Below the pieces are notes generated by a model that made no database searches, had not been told where the DNA came from, and worked only from the letters and a program-made list of their open reading frames with translations. From Norana najaformis (lineage: Eukaryota > Annelida > Clitellata > Crassiclitellata > Hormogastridae), in NCBI GenBank assembly GCA_964023275.1, contig OZ029923.1, positions 7,484,445-7,548,444 of the forward strand: a stretch of 64,000 nucleotides of DNA. Reading direction: 5' to 3'. The number at the start of each line of letters is the position of its first letter. Within the stretch, counting starts at the first letter, position 1. Of this stretch, positions 23,400 to 38,000 are shown one piece after another. Position numbers and translations under genes: made by a program.

Positions 23400-25345
23400 A
23401 TATATATTCTCTGGAAATATAATCTGCTGCTGACAATTACAACATCATCATCGATCAGAAAGCGAAAACCACAAATTTTTACTGCAGAAGATCCATTTAT
23501 TTCTTGATAATCAGATATTTCGAGCCCATTGAATTCTTTAATTGTGCATGTATATATATAAATGTATGCTGAGATTAAATTAGGCAACTGAAGTAATCGT
23601 GTTGACTTATTGTTTCATAATTATATGGTGAGAATGATGTAAAATTGTTTTAATTGAACTGTCACAAAATTAAATAAGTATGTTGGTCGGAATATTTGAT
23701 TAATTTTGTGCTATTACTTGCATCAATGTTGAAATCGCTGTACTTTAAAATAATAAGATTGTCGTATGAAATTATACATCAAAATGATTTAAATTTTATA
23801 CTGAATGCATGAGAATTTATTCAGAATTGATCTTTTCCAAAGCACTTTATAGGAGCTATCAAAATCTTGTTTATTATTTCTGTATTGATTAATCGCCATT
23901 ATCTAACGACAAAACATCGAATCTATGACGCCGAGCAATAGCGCCTAAGGGACTTACTCAACGTCCTCGCACAGAAGCAGTCTTAGGGAAAACTCAAACT
24001 CGCACAATCCGCATTAAAAGGCGAGTTTCAAACCAGTCGGCCCAATCAGATGAAAGTCATCTACAGTATCACTTGGTATCAAAGTCAGTAACAAATAGAA
24101 TATACATTAATCGAATTTATTTTGGCGCATTTTTAGAACTACCGTTCGGGGATTGAGAATGCCCTAACAAGTTACTATGGGTTTAAGCATAGTGCGTCAA
24201 ATTTCGAACTAATGACCGACGTAGTAGCCGACGTGTAATTTTAAGGGAAACAGGCCATTTGAAGAAAACACCGACGGCGTACCCTTTACAAACAAAACTC
24301 TGCTGACTTGACTACGAAGAGAAGTTTTTGTAAAATAGATCTTCAGTTCATCGATCCTCACGTATCCGTATACGTTTCGGATATTTTAACCGCCCCTCAC
24401 AATGTTGGGCGTAGCAAACTTCGGCCAGTCTCTACTTCCCAACATGACTGATGAAGTTTCTGAAATAATGGTCGTAATTTGGGTTAACATTGGAGATCTG
24501 GAGAGTGTCGTTCTGTCCATGGTGGATGGTGACGTTTCTGAAGGTAATAGTCGTGGTTTGTGTTGAAGATGGAGACATGGTGGATGTTGTGGTGTGACAA
24601 AGTTTCGAATCTGGTTGTAGTGATTTTTTGTTTGAGGTTATGTACGCGATGTATGATAAAGTATGTATAGAGGCATGGTGGTTCTCGGTAAAATTGTAGT
24701 CATTGTGGTTCATGCTATGCTATTCGAAGTGTATGACAAGTGTCAAAGCTAGCATTATCCAACATTCGACACACATCGTCTTCAATCTTTTACGCCTAGT
24801 TCCCCAATGGTAACCGAAAAAATTGCTCCAGGCTTTCTCCTCAGTCAAAACCGAAACCAATCCTGCAGGCTATCAAATTTCATCTTCTATCACGCGATCT
24901 ATTACAACAAACTAGTCACACCCGAAACCATTTCTCCAGGTTCTCAACCTTCGCCTTTGCAGAAACTGTATCATATAGAATCTGCCATAACAAAACTTCG
25001 TGTCTGGGCTAATAGGATGTAATTCAAGTTTTACTAGTAATTAAAACTTTATATATCGCCGCTTCAAGAGAAAGTAATCAGAACGCTGTCTACCCTAGCC
25101 TAAATTATGCTATATGTCATTATCTACAGAAAGTTCATAAGTTAGCCCAGATAACTAGAAAGTTCACCAGTGCAAGATTCCCGCACAGATTTGGACCCAA
25201 AGCAACGGATTCTCATTCAGAGTTGACAGATGACACCATGATCAGTGTCCCTGGACCGCATTGCAACGAGATTAAGGAACGATGATACATTTAGACTATA
25301 AAGGAAAAGCTCATGTTTAGGTTTATTATAGCTGTAGCCTCACAT
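23400..25345 (+). repeat. Segmental duplication, copy B (paired with 53735-55345)
   Basis: Matches the region downstream of the second mucin-like gene. Landmarks are TTGAAATCGCTGTACTTTAA, GGGGATTGAGAATGCCCTAA versus GGGGATTGAGGTTTCCCCAA, AACCGCCCCTCACAATGTTG, and ACAAAGTCAGTTAGATGTGG (at about 25688). Indels are frequent. The - strand at 24432-24713 is Thr/Ser-rich (SSTQTTT) in both copies but interrupted in one. Confidence 0.75.
25145..25270. repeat. Dispersed SINE-like repeat, copy 3
   Basis: CCCAGATAACTAGAAAGTTC, CACCAGTGCAAGATTCCCGC, GCAACGGATTCTCATTCAGA and GTTGACAGATGACACCATGA match the other family members in order. Confidence 0.65.
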
Positions 25346-25499
25346 GCAAAGTCTAATGTAACAGAAGTAACATTTAGACTATGAGCTCCTCAAAGTAGGG
25401 ATTCTGTTTTGAGTCATTACAGCTATAGCCTTAATTACCCTTAGAAGCAGTGAATGCAACTAAATGCTTGTATGCTCACAGGCGCTTATTTTCATGGCT

Positions 25500-26880
25500 G
25501 ACGTGATTATCGTGCCCTGTGCTTTGTACAACTCACTAAAGGGGCAGGCAAATCATGCTTTGCACGGCTTGTGAAATGCGCATAATCTGAAATCTGAAGA
25601 GATAACGTTATCACTAGGCTTAATGAAGTGCAAGCTATGAAAGTAAATGCAGTCGAAGCAAACAACTGCAGACCTTTATATTATGGACAAAGTCAGTTAG
25701 ATGTGGCTAAGAAGAAGTTCAAAATTATATTTGCATATTCTTATAATAGTAATAAATATACGATCAAAGATTATTTTGACTATGTTGCATTTCTTCACTA
25801 GCGATTAAAAGAAACTTTTGAGGCCGACTCAAGTTTTGGAATGCACATCCACAATCTATCCTATCTGCCAAGTCTTCCGTTGTCTATCCGATCCCGACTT
25901 CATACTTACCTGTTTGCCTTTATATGTGTATGTTCTGAACGTTTACATAGGTCCTTTGAGGACCACTCAAAAGCTTATTATCCTTATGCTGTCTCTCTAC
26001 CTGTGACTCAAATTCTGGAACCGAATAAATTTACTTATAGGTTTTATCTTCGCTGGGGTGTCGCTCTGGCTGATTGGAATGACATTCTGTAACTGACTTG
26101 ATTTACCTGTAGATGTAGGTGGCCCATTGATTGCTGCCGTGTGCATTATGATAATACCGCAACAGAAACTATAAATTCAGATAAAGCAATGCCAGATGAG
26201 TGAAGTGACCGCTGTTGAGAGTTTTGTAAGAGACGCCAAATATTACTACAATAATATACAATCAAAATTAATGTTTTGTACATGTGTAAACAACATTAGT
26301 GATCATAGTGTCTTCAGCACGACAGCTCAGTCAGTGTTTTAATCTCATAGATACTTCTTTTATTGTTAAAGCTTGCATAAACCCCAAGATCAAAGTTATA
26401 GTCGTAAAAATACATGTCATTTTCCAAAATGGGAAGAGGTCTAGTGATCAAAATTATATCAAAACAGCCGCAGGCCTCCTTAAACCAAATATCTTCAGCA
26501 TTAATAGCTACCTCAACTTACTGAAATTTTAAATCCATATAATAAATTCAAATAACACATAACATAACAATGCTACGTGCCTGTATTCAAAGAATTGTTT
26601 TTGTATGACGAAGGATAAGCGTCATTCTGTACACACTTAATAAGTAGCCGAGTCAATTGACAGACACCCACTGAAGTGTTTCTGGCTTCATATTCTCGAT
26701 CATGTTTGATATTGCATGGAATTTTTAGTATGGACAATAACGATTATAATTGTTGTCACATAGGCAGGACGGCTAACCTTCAGTTGAGCCTTTAGGTAAA
26801 CCAGGAAGTCACGAAGTGGTCGCATATGTGATTGAGTGTAGCAGCTCATTCCAATTTTAAGAAATAGTTGACGTCATCAC
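25500..26880 (+). repeat. Third, more diverged copy of the downstream duplication
   Basis: Segments such as AGTGATCAAAATTATATCAA (compare 22447 and 5979), AAGTGTTTCTGGCTTCATAT (compare 6277) and CAGGAAGTCACGAAGTGGTC (compare 22826) occur in the same order as in the copies at 4330-6480 and 21080-22830, with greater divergence. This suggests an older duplication round. Confidence 0.55.
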
Positions 26881-29700
26881 AACTTTAGCAAAGGCGGTGC
26901 CGGTTTCCTGAAGCAGTCTTTTGAACACATACGTATCGGCTGACTTCAGCTAGGCCGGTTTAAGAGGTGTGGACATAGTAAATACCTAGACATGTTTAGA
27001 CTCACATGGTTGCATGCACGCATGCATGTATACATGTTCACTTGTACACATTTGGTTTTGACTGAGCGCCTATGAATAAGATGGTCTCCGTGACCTGACT
27101 TTCGTTGGGTGCTATAGAAATCTCGAGAATACGATAATGATTACAGTTACATTATCTGATTTTCAGAAGAAATTAGTGCACTGGACGTAACTTCTGCATA
27201 GCAAAACATAACAAAGGTTTTAAGTAACTTTTTTGTCCAGTCCAAAAGCGCTAACTTTTCACCTATGTAATTATAAAGATTAGCTTATCTCGCCAAGACT
27301 TAAAACAATGCGAACTTCGAGCCTTAAACAGCCAAGCCACTTCTTTCAATTGACGCAGACGCGTCCTTTGATAAGAGGTGCACTATTAAGGGATAGTTTA
27401 ATCATAATTAATGTATTGTCACAGTTACTTGAGATACTGTCACTTTGTTCACATCACGGAAAGATTAATGACACACTAATTTAACGTCTTCTGTAAGGAT
27501 TCTTGAAAGCGATGACTAGGCATTGGAGGATCTTTCAGTTGATATGCAACACGACATCAATTCAACATGGGAAAATCACATTGGTGCAGATTCTAATGTA
27601 GTGTAGTCGGCCATTTACTTAGCGCTTCTTTAAGCAAATTGCTCATTGGAGCCACTTGGATCCAATGGGTGATAGTTGTCCAAATACCGCTCCAAAACGT
27701 TCAGATCTGAAGTTTACTAAATAAACAACGTAGGAACGCAGACTAGTCCACGGCAGACGGTTGAACAAAGGAGAATTAGAGTACACATGTGACTACTTAA
27801 TCTATCAAAATGAATGAGATGCGTCAACAACAGTCATCTTGGCCGCCGCGACAGCAAGTAAGGATAAAACGGAAAACTACCATGTAAGCAGATCCATTAC
27901 AATGTTGAAGTCTGACATATGTGGAGAGAACAGTTAAATTCGTTCCGCAATAGTTTTTTAAACCTGTGAATTATACACAGCGTAGTTATTATTTCACACT
28001 ATTCACTGGCCTTGATTCAAGTTCCGAACTCATTAAGGGGAGCTCAAAATAGTTTAATGAAATTTAAAACGTTATGTTATGTAGAAATTCTTCAGTAAAG
28101 CATATTTTAAGGACGTGGGCTTATAGTAATGGAAATTTATTTTAAGAGAGACAATGTATAAAACTCTTTAAAGATATCAAATACTTGTACGCTATCTCAA
28201 AAAACTGGTATGTTATTTAGCTTTACTGATTAGACTGCATTGCTGAGATTCTCATCACATGGAACTGTTGCAGTGTCATAAATTTCTCTTATTGTTTTTT
28301 TTACAATTTAGTCAATTTATCCAACTTAGTTTTAGTTCACTTGATCAACTTTTTGATCAAATGCTTACTAGGCATACTCAGATGGTCAAGACTGGATCAT
28401 CCTTTTTATCCTTTCATCATGTCTACCAATCCATTAACTCACGCTGCCTTTTTCGTTCATAATCTCCCCGTATTAGCATGAAAGTTAAACAGTTCAATGA
28501 ATAAGAAAAAATGAATTAATTTGACCAGACTTTCATAGAATGCTGCACAGCCATACATACAACTAAAAATATAATAAAAGTGCCATTAGCTAAGGACATA
28601 ACATTGATGAGTCATAAATAAATCTTCATATCATCCACAAAACAGGCACTGAGGAGGACTGTACAAGCGAAAACGGGTCTATCCTAATATCAAGACTGAA
28701 TGCTCAGATTTAATTTGTTTGTTATTAAGGATTATTGAAACTCGCATATGTGTGAGAGCAATTATGTTGAAGGCATGTTTAGGTGTAACGAACAGCTATA
28801 TCCAGGAAACTTATTCACGATCGTATGACACAGGTCTTTCCTCTTATTAGTCTATTACAAAGTGAACGGGGACAAAATACAGGTGAACACGCCCTACTGC
28901 ACGATTGATTTGCCATAGTAGCATCGAGACATACATCACAAGCCATACACATGCACTCACACAGATATATATATGTATATATATAGAATTGCAATCTTAG
29001 TTAAAGGCAATATATATGGGCGTGTTCCGCAGGTTTCTCGTCGCCTATACATTTTGACCTTTGATATCCGTTATAGGCGGTTGATAAATTCAAGTTTCTT
29101 CCTTGTTTGCCTACACTCGTAAGGCGTTACTGGGCGTAAAGCCAATCAAATTTTGAGTAAATATAAATTTTGGGAAGAAAATCAGAATTATTGCAGTTAT
29201 CCGTTTAAAGTTTTACGGAGTAACGTGCAATTTTTGTATCGTATTACTAAATCGGTGGCATGATTTTCTCACACATATATGAAAACATACATGTAGACCT
29301 TGATCTACTACTTAGGTTGATTACAAGGTGACTGATGTATTTACTGGGCATAATCTACTGTGTATGAAAGAAGCATACGCCCCACTTAGAGATAAGTACA
29401 ATGACAGTTTTTAATTACCTCTTTAAATAAATTCTTAGTTGGACGCCTATAATTTAACAGTTTGCGAGTCAACACAGCAATGATTTGAAGCATAGCAGCT
29501 TCAGGTAATTGCGTTATCTTTATGTAAACTTAGCTGTATTTTGCGAGGTAATAACATATTAAAGCACAATTTTAACTCGTATCATAGTTAAGAGTTATAT
29601 TCTTTTACAGTGTAAATAAACATGGGTTGTTGTTACTTTTATCATAGCAGTCTAACGTATTGGATTCTGTGGTGCTAATAATTCATCTAACTCTTATACT
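26881..29700. other. Long AT-rich spacer without recognised genes
   Basis: No frame with a domain or a convincing splice-bordered exon was seen. There is a short TATATA patch at about 28968-28985. Frames in this stretch are under 70 codons and resemble random sequence. Confidence 0.55.
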
Positions 29701-29704
29701 GTAG

Positions 29705-29766
29705 CAGACTCCTATCGATCTGAAGATGAGGAGGTCGATGGCACTCCTGCTGAGATCAGAACCAAA
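29705..29766 (+). CDS. Possible short exon (acidic)
   Basis: Between TATACTGTAG and GTAAAA lies a 62-base segment reading DSYRSEDEEVDGTPAEIRTK. The frame continues open to 29903. The acidic composition and splice-like borders are the only support. It could be a tail exon of a third mucin-like copy or chance. Confidence 0.22.
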
Positions 29767-30107
29767 GTAAAAGCTGCAATGTGTATCTCTGTTCCTTCTG
29801 CATATTTCTTTGTCCCCGTAGTTTTTGAAACACTACTTCCAAAGAACGAGAATGTCTTGGTCGTCGTCAGTTTTCTCAGATACCATCTTGCACAAACAGC
29901 TTAAGGCAAAAGAGAGTCTGTTTCTTTTCTAACGCCTGCCCATGGCCATTCAGCGCAATTATTGCATCCCAAGGTAGGATATATTCAGAACAAACATAAG
30001 CGAAGACTATGAATTTAAGATAAAGTTTCTTCCTCGATTAAGTTTGTATAACTTCCTTGTGAAATAATAGTACTAGCACCACAACTGCAGTACCAGTACT
30101 ACTAATA

Positions 30108-30164
30108 CTACTACTAATTGCAGTAGTAGTAATAGTAATGCTGGTAATAGTGGTAGTGGTAGTG

Positions 30165-30213
<49 letters not shown>

Positions 30214-30215
30214 CA
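30108..30215. repeat. (AGT)n trinucleotide microsatellite
   Basis: Perfect GTAGTAGTA run of about 50 bases (30160-30211) with imperfect AATAGTAATGCTGGTAATAG flanks. On the - strand it makes a poly-Thr frame that I do not regard as a gene. Confidence 0.92.
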
Positions 30216-30299
30216 ATCTCGCACATATATTTAATAGGCCTACATGCTCGGATAAGGTAAAATTCTAGTCCTGAATGACTCACATGACCACCTCATACC

Positions 30300-30600
30300 A
30301 ACCTGCTTGTACCTTGTCAGATATCTTCTTCTTTGCTTCTCCTCCGTCAGGCCACCGCCGACGATGAGTCCTCAACCTGTCGTCTCCACTGTTCTCTGTC
30401 GCTGATCTTGTCCCTTGCTTCTCTCATGCTTATTTTCATTCCCTCCAGATCTTCTCTTATGTTGTCCATCCATGTCTTCTGTTGTCTTCCTCTGCTCCTC
30501 GTTTCTTCCTCTGCTCCTCGTTACATAGTCATGTTGAGGTTTCTTGGTCTCTATGCCAGACGGTGACCAATCCTCTTCTGGCAGGGTAAGGAAGCCGGTG
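30300..30600 (-). mobile_element. 3' fragment of a LINE-type retrotransposon
   Basis: The - strand translation contains RGRQQKTWMDNIREDLEGMK, then SMREARDKISDREQWRRQVED and RRRSKEED. This is the typical basic C-terminus of non-LTR retrotransposon polyproteins (RGRxxKxWxDxIxxD...WRR). Interrupting stops show it is dead. The GC-rich 30600-30830 and the tract to 31110, upstream on the - strand, are probably part of the same insertion, but I cannot read a polymerase core. Confidence 0.6.
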
Positions 30601-31109
30601 GGCCTTATTGACCTCTTGCGCCCTCAGATGTCCTTCCAGCACCTGCCTCCTGCGTTAGCCAGCTATTTTCAGGGTTCCCGGTAGGCCTGTCCACCTCGCG
30701 AAACGCCCAAGGTGGTCCTTCTGCCCAGGGTTTCCCCTGGACATTCACCACTGATGGCTTAGCCCCACCGGGCAATCCCCTACTTAGCTGTTCACCCCCA
30801 CCGCGGTGAGGTGCAGGTAGGACTTTGGGGGAGTTGTCAGATATACAAGACTCCTAATGTTTGTATGTCGCCATTTATTCTTTTGTCGACCCCGACTACG
30901 ACGTCCGTAAACCTCTGCCCTAATAATTCTTTTAATGCTGCTTTCCACCTCTTTTCTCATCACATGACCATATCATCTCAACCTGGCTTCTCATACCTTC
31001 TCAGATATACAAGCCACTCCCAATATCTGTTTGATATTGCCATATTATCGCTTGCCACTTTCTCCCATATTTTTCAAATAAGAATACTTCGATCTTCTCT
31101 ATAGTACAG

Positions 31110-32005
31110 TGAAAGATTTCACTGAGCCATATGTTGATGGCACTGCTGTTCATTCAAGTGACTGAAATATTCATTTGCAGCATTTAGATAAATTTTAAAT
31201 CAAATGTAATTGCATAACAACATGCGGAATTTCAAGAAATCCGCGCTTGGTGCGAGTGAGATGAAATTAATTAGGCATGCTATCGGTTCTGGAAAGAAAA
31301 GATGGATCTAGAGAGATTAAGAGTTTGATTATTTTTTAAACTGCCTGAAACAACAGGAAGCAAGTTTAACAAATGCTTAGATTTAAAAAAATAAAAGACA
31401 GTTTATTTCTTATTTTGTACATTTTGTTAAACGTTTGATTCATTAGACATGTATATGCAAGTATGCACTGAGAACATTGTTTGCAATTGATTTGCTTTAG
31501 AGCGTTATACTAGCGAAATTTGTTTTCTATCTATTTGAAGTTGGGACTTGTTTAATTTTGCACTGACCGCTTCAAGAATTTCATTAATATTAATTCTTCG
31601 TAGATGTACCACAACAAATGAACTTGAAAAATAGTCATTATTTCCTAAGCTCCACTCTTAATTATTTAACCGGCAGTACTAAAATAATAACAATGCCAAA
31701 AGTCCATTCTTCATTAAAGCTAAAAATTATGCTAAAAAAGGAACGCAGGTAAAATAAAGGTACAAGTATTTTGTGCAAAAGGTTTGATCAACGTATCTAC
31801 AAACCATATTCTAATACTACATTAGTGTTTGCGTGCTACATGCAGAGACAGGTGTAGTGTGTTTTTCTTCAGCCCAAACCCAAACTCATCCAGACATCTA
31901 ATCTAGCTAACTAAACACATTTTGTGTTACAGATAACAAAAGTGCAAAACAGCAAACGAAACAACAGAGCTCATAACGTATTTTCTTCATAAGTATCTGT
32001 CCACA
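31110..32005. other. Upstream region of the downstream mucin-like gene
   Basis: AT-rich and without coding potential. It presumably holds the promoter and 5' untranslated region of the gene starting at 32006; I could not pick a TATA box or initiator with confidence. Confidence 0.45.
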
Positions 32006-35000
32006 ATGCAAGTGAACCTATTTTTCCGATTATCTCTGATTTGTATGACAATAATGTACCCTTCCAATACTCTCACCGATACAACATCGCCTTCTCCATC
32101 TCCCACCGACACACCATCCCCTTCTCCTACTCCCACCGGTACACCATCCCCTTCTCCCACTCCCAGCGACACACCAGCCCCTTCTCCTACTCTCACCGGT
32201 ACACCATCCCCTTCTCCTACTCCCACAGATACACCATCGCCTTCTGCATCACCCACAGAAACACCATCGCCTTCTCCAACTCCCACCAATACCCCATCCC
32301 CTACTCCTACTCCCACCGATACACCATCGCCTTCTCCATCTCCCACATTAACACCATCGCCTTCTCCATCTCCCACATTAGCACCTTCGCCTTCTCCCTC
32401 TCCCACCGGTACACCATCACCTTCTCCCACTCCCACCGACACACCATCCCCTTCTCCTACTCCCACCGGTACACCATCCCCTTCTCCTACTCCCACAGAT
32501 ACACCATCGCCTTCTGCATCTCCCACAGAAACACCATCGCCTTCTCCTACTCCCACCAATACCCCATCCCCTACTCCTACTCCCACCGAGACAACATCGC
32601 CTACTCCATCTCCCACAGAAACACCATCGCCTTCTCCCTCTCCAACCGGTACACCATCGCCTTCTCCCACCCCCACCAACACACCATCCCCTTCTCCTAC
32701 TCCCACCGATACACCATCACCTTCTGCATCTCCCACAGAAACACCATCCGCTTCTCCAACACCCACCAACACGCCATCCCCTACTCCTACTCCCACCGAT
32801 ACACCATCGCCTTCTCCATCTCCCACATTAACACCATCGCCTTCTCCATCTCCCACATTAACACCATCGCCTTCTCCATCTCCCACATTAACACCATCGC
32901 CTTCTCCCTCTCCCACCGGTACACCATCACCTTCTCCCACTCCCACCGACACCTCATCCCCTTCTCCTACTCCCACCGGTACACCATCTCCTTCTCCCAC
33001 TCCCACTGACACACCATCGCCTTCTCCTACTCCCACCGATACACTATCGCCTTCTGCATCTCCCACAGAAACACCATCGCCTTCTCCAACACCCACTAAT
33101 ACACCATCCGCTTCTCCAACTCCCACCAACACGCCATCCCCTACTCCTACTCCCACCGGTACACCATCGCCTTCTCCATCTCCCACATTAACACCATCGC
33201 CTTCTGCATCTCCCACATTAACACCATCGCCTTCTCCCTCTCCCACCGGTACACCATCCCCTTCTCCTACTCCCCCCGACACACCATCCCCTTCCCCTAC
33301 TCTCACCGATACACCATCGCCTTCTCCATCTCCTGCATTAACACCATCGCCTTCTCCCTCTCCCACCGGTACGCTATCACCTTCTCCCACCCCCACCAAC
33401 ACACCATCCCCTTCTCCTACTCCCACCGGTACACCATCGCCTTCTCCCACCCCCACCAACACACCATCGCCTTCTCCTACTCCCACCGATACACCATCGC
33501 CTTCTGCATCTCCCACAGAAACACCATCGCCTTCTCCAACACCCACTAATACACCATCCGCTTCTCCAACTCCCACCAACACGCCATCCCCTACTCCTAC
33601 TTCCACCGATACACCATCGCCTTCTCCATCTCCCACATTAACACCATCGCCTTCTCCATCTCCCACATTAACACCGTCGCCTTCTCCCTCTCCCACCGGT
33701 ACACCATCACCTTCTCCCACTCCCACAGAAACACCATCGCCTTCTCCCTCTCCCACCGGTACACCATCCCCTTCTCCTACTCCCACAGATACACCATCGC
33801 CTTCTGCATCTCCGACAGAAACACCATCGCCTTCTCCAACTCCCACCAATACCCCATCCCCTACTCCTACTCCCACCGATACAACATCGCCTTCTCCATC
33901 TCTTACAGAAACACCATCGCCTTCTCCCTCTCCCACCGGTACACCATCCCCTTTTCCCACTCCCACCGATACACCATCCCCTTCCCCTACTCCCACCGAT
34001 ACACCATCGCCTTCTCCTAATCCCACATTAACACCATCGCCTTCTCCATCTCCCACCAATACAACATCGCCTTCTCCAACACCCACTAATACACCATCCG
34101 CTTCTCCAACTCCCACCAACACACCATCGCCTTCTCCTACTCCCACCGGTACACCATCGCCTTCTCCAACACCCACTAATACACCATCCGCTTCTCCAAC
34201 TCCCACCAACACGCCATCCCCTACTCCTACTCCCACCGATACACCATCGCCTTCTCCATCTCCCACATTAACACCATCGCCTTCTCCATCTCCCACATTA
34301 ACACCATCGCCTTCTCCATCTCCCACATTAACACCATCGCCTTCTCCATCTCCCACATTAACACCATCGCCTTCTCCTACTCCCACCGGTACACCATCGC
34401 CTTCTCCAACACCCACTAATACACCATCCGCTTCTCCAACTCCCACCAACACGCCATCCCCTTCTCCTACTCCCACCGGTACACCATCTCCTTCTCCTAC
34501 TCCCACCGATACACCATCGCCTTCTGCATCTCCCACAGAAACACCATCGCCTTCTCCAACACCCACTAATACACCATCCGCTTCTCCAACTCCCACCAAC
34601 ACGCCATCCCCTACTCCTACTCCCACCGGTACACCATCGCCTTCTCCATCTCCCACATTAACACCATCGCCTTCTGCATCTCCCACATTAACACCATCGC
34701 CTTCTCCCTCTCCCACCGGTACACCATCCCCTTCTCCTACTCCCCCCGATACACCATCCCCTTCCCCTACTCTCACCGATACACCATCGCCTTCTCCATC
34801 TCCTGCATTAACACCATCGCCTTCTCCCTCTCCCACCGGTACGCCATCACCTTCTCCCACCCCCACCAACACACCATCCCCTTCTCCTACTCCCACCGGT
34901 ACACCATCGCCTTCTCCCACCCCCACCAACACACCATCGCCTTCTCCTACTCCCACCGATACACCATCGCCTTCTGCATCTCCCACAGAAACACCATCGC

Positions 35001-38000
35001 CTTCTCCAACACCCACTAATACACCATCCGCTTCTCCAACTCCCACCAACACGCCATCCCCTACTCCTACTCCCACCGATACACCATCGCCTTCTCCATC
35101 TCCCACATTAACACCATCGCCTTCTCCATCTCCCACATTAACACCATCGCCTTCTCCCTCTCCCACCGGTACACCATCACCTTCTCCCACTCCCATAGAA
35201 ACACCATCGCCTTCTCCCTCTCCCACCGGTACACCATCCCCATCTCCTACTCCCACAGATACACCATCGCCTTCTGCATCTCCCACAGAAACACCATCGC
35301 CTTCTCCAACTCCCACCAATACCCCATCCCCTACTCCTACTCCCACCGATACAACATCGCCTTCTCCATCTCTTACAGAAACACCATCGCCTTCTCCCTC
35401 TCCAACCGGTACACCATCCCCTTTTCCCACTCCCACCGATACACCATCCCCTTCCCCTACTCCCACCGATACACCATCGCCTTCTCCTAATCCCACATTA
35501 ACACCATCGCCTTCTCCATCTCCCACCGATACAACAGCGCCTTCTCCAACACCCACTAATACACCATCTCCTTCTCCTACTCCCACCAACACACCATCGC
35601 CTTCTCCTACTCCCACCGGTACACCATCGCCTTCTCCAACACCCACTAATACACCATCCGCTTCTCCAACTCCCACCAACACGCCATCCCCTACTCCTAC
35701 TCCCATCGATACACCATCGCCTTCTCCATCTCCCACATTAACACCATCGCCTTCTCCATCTCCCACATTAACACCATCGCCTTCTCCATCTCCCACATTA
35801 ACACCATCGCCTTCTCCCTCTCCCACCGGTACACCATCACCTTCTCCCTCTCCCACCGACACCCCATCCCCTTCTCCTACTCCCACCGGTACACCATCTC
35901 CTTCTCCTACTCCCACCGATACACCATCGCCTTCTGCATCTCCCACAGAAACACCATCGCCTTCTCCAACACCCACTAATACACCATCCGCTTCTCCAAC
36001 TCCCACCAACACGCCATCCACTACTCCTACTCCCACCGGTACACCATCGCCTTCTCCATCTCCCACATTAACACCATCGCCTTCTGCATCTCCCACATTA
36101 ACACCATCGCCTTCTCCCTCTCCCACCGGTACACCATTTCCTTCTCCTACTCCCCCCGATACACCATCCCCTTCCCCTACTCTCACCGATACACCATCGC
36201 CTTCTCCATCTCCTGCATTAACACCATCGCCTTCTCCCTCTCCCACCGGTACGCCATCACCTTCTCCCACCCCCACCAACCCACCATCCCCTTCTCCTAC
36301 TCCCACCGGTACACCATCGCCTTCTCCCACCCCCACCAACACACCATCGCCTTCTCCTACTCCCACCGATACACCATCGCCTTCTGCATCTCCCACAGAA
36401 ACACCATCGCCTTCTCCAACACCCACTAATACACCATCCGCTTCTCCAACTCCCACCAACACGCCATCCCCTACTCCTACTCCCACCGATACACCATCGC
36501 CTTCTCCATCTCCCACATTAACACCATCGCCTTCTCCATCTTCCACATTAACACCATCGCCTTCTCCCTCTCCCACCGGTACACCATCACCTTCTCCCAC
36601 TCCCACAGAAACACCATCGCCTTCTCCCTCTCCCACCGGTACACCATCCCCATCTCCTACTCCCACAGATACACCATCGCCTTCTGCATCTCCCACAGAA
36701 ACACCATCGCCTTCTCCAACTCCCACCAATACCCCATCCCCTACTCCTACTCCCACCGATACAACATCGCCTTCTCCATCTCTTACAGAAACACCATCGC
36801 CTTCTCCCTCTCCAACCGGTACACCATCCCCTTTTCCCACTCCCACCGATACACCATCCCCTTCCCCTACTCCCACCGATACACCATCGCCTTCTCCTAC
36901 TACCACATTAACACCATCGCCTTCTCCATCTCCCACCGATACAACATCGCCTTCTCCAACACCCACTAATACACCATCCGCTTCTCCAACTCCCACCAAC
37001 ACACCATCGCCTTCTCCTACTCCCACCGGTACACCATCGCCTTCTCCAACACCCACTAATACACCATCCGCTTCTCCAACTCCCACCAACACACCATCCC
37101 CTACTCCTACTCCCACTAATACACCATCGCCTTCTCCATCTCCTGCATTAACACCATCGCCTTCTCCCTCTCCCACCGACACACCATCCCCTTCTCCTAC
37201 TCCCACCGATACAACATCGCCTTCCCCAACACCCACTAATACACCATCCGCTTCTCCAACTCCCACCAACACACCATCGCCTTCTCCTACTCCCACCGGT
37301 ACACCATCGCCTTCTCCAACACCCACTAATACACCATCCGCTTCTCCAACTCCTACCAATACCCCATCCCCTACTCCTACTCCCACCGATACACCATCGC
37401 CTTCTCCATCTCCCACATTAACACCATCGCCTTCTCCATCTCCCACATTAACACCATCGCCTTCTCCCTCTTCCACCAGTACACCATCACCTTCTTTCAC
37501 TCCCACCGACACCCCATCCCCTTCTGCTACTCCCACCGGTACACCATCCCCTTCTCCCACTCCCACTGACACACCATCCCCTTCTCCTACTCCCACCGAT
37601 ACACCATCGCCTTCTGCATCTCCCACAGAAACACCATCGCCTTCTCCAACACCCACTAATACACCATCCGCTTCTCCAACTCCCACCAACACGCCATCCC
37701 CTACTCCTACTCCCACCGGTACACCATCCCCTTCTCCATCTCCCACATTAGCACCATCGCCTTCTGCATCTCCCACATTAACACCATCGCCTTCTCCCTC
37801 TCCCACCGGTACACCATCCCCTTCTCCTACTCCCCCCGATACACCATCCCCTTCCCCTACTCTCACCGATACACCATCGCCTTCTCCCTCTCCCACCGGT
37901 ACACCATCACCTTCTCCCACCCCCACCAACACACCATCCCCTTCTCCTACTCCCACCGGTACACCATCGCCTTCTCCCACCCCCACCAACACACCATCGC

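Noticed and set aside
23282..23587. Collagen-like exon near 23300
   Set aside because: Only a 60-base GC-rich Gly/Pro patch without a regular Gly-X-Y frame or a donor.
30038..30283. Poly-threonine protein
   Set aside because: Translation of the (AGT)n microsatellite on the - strand.
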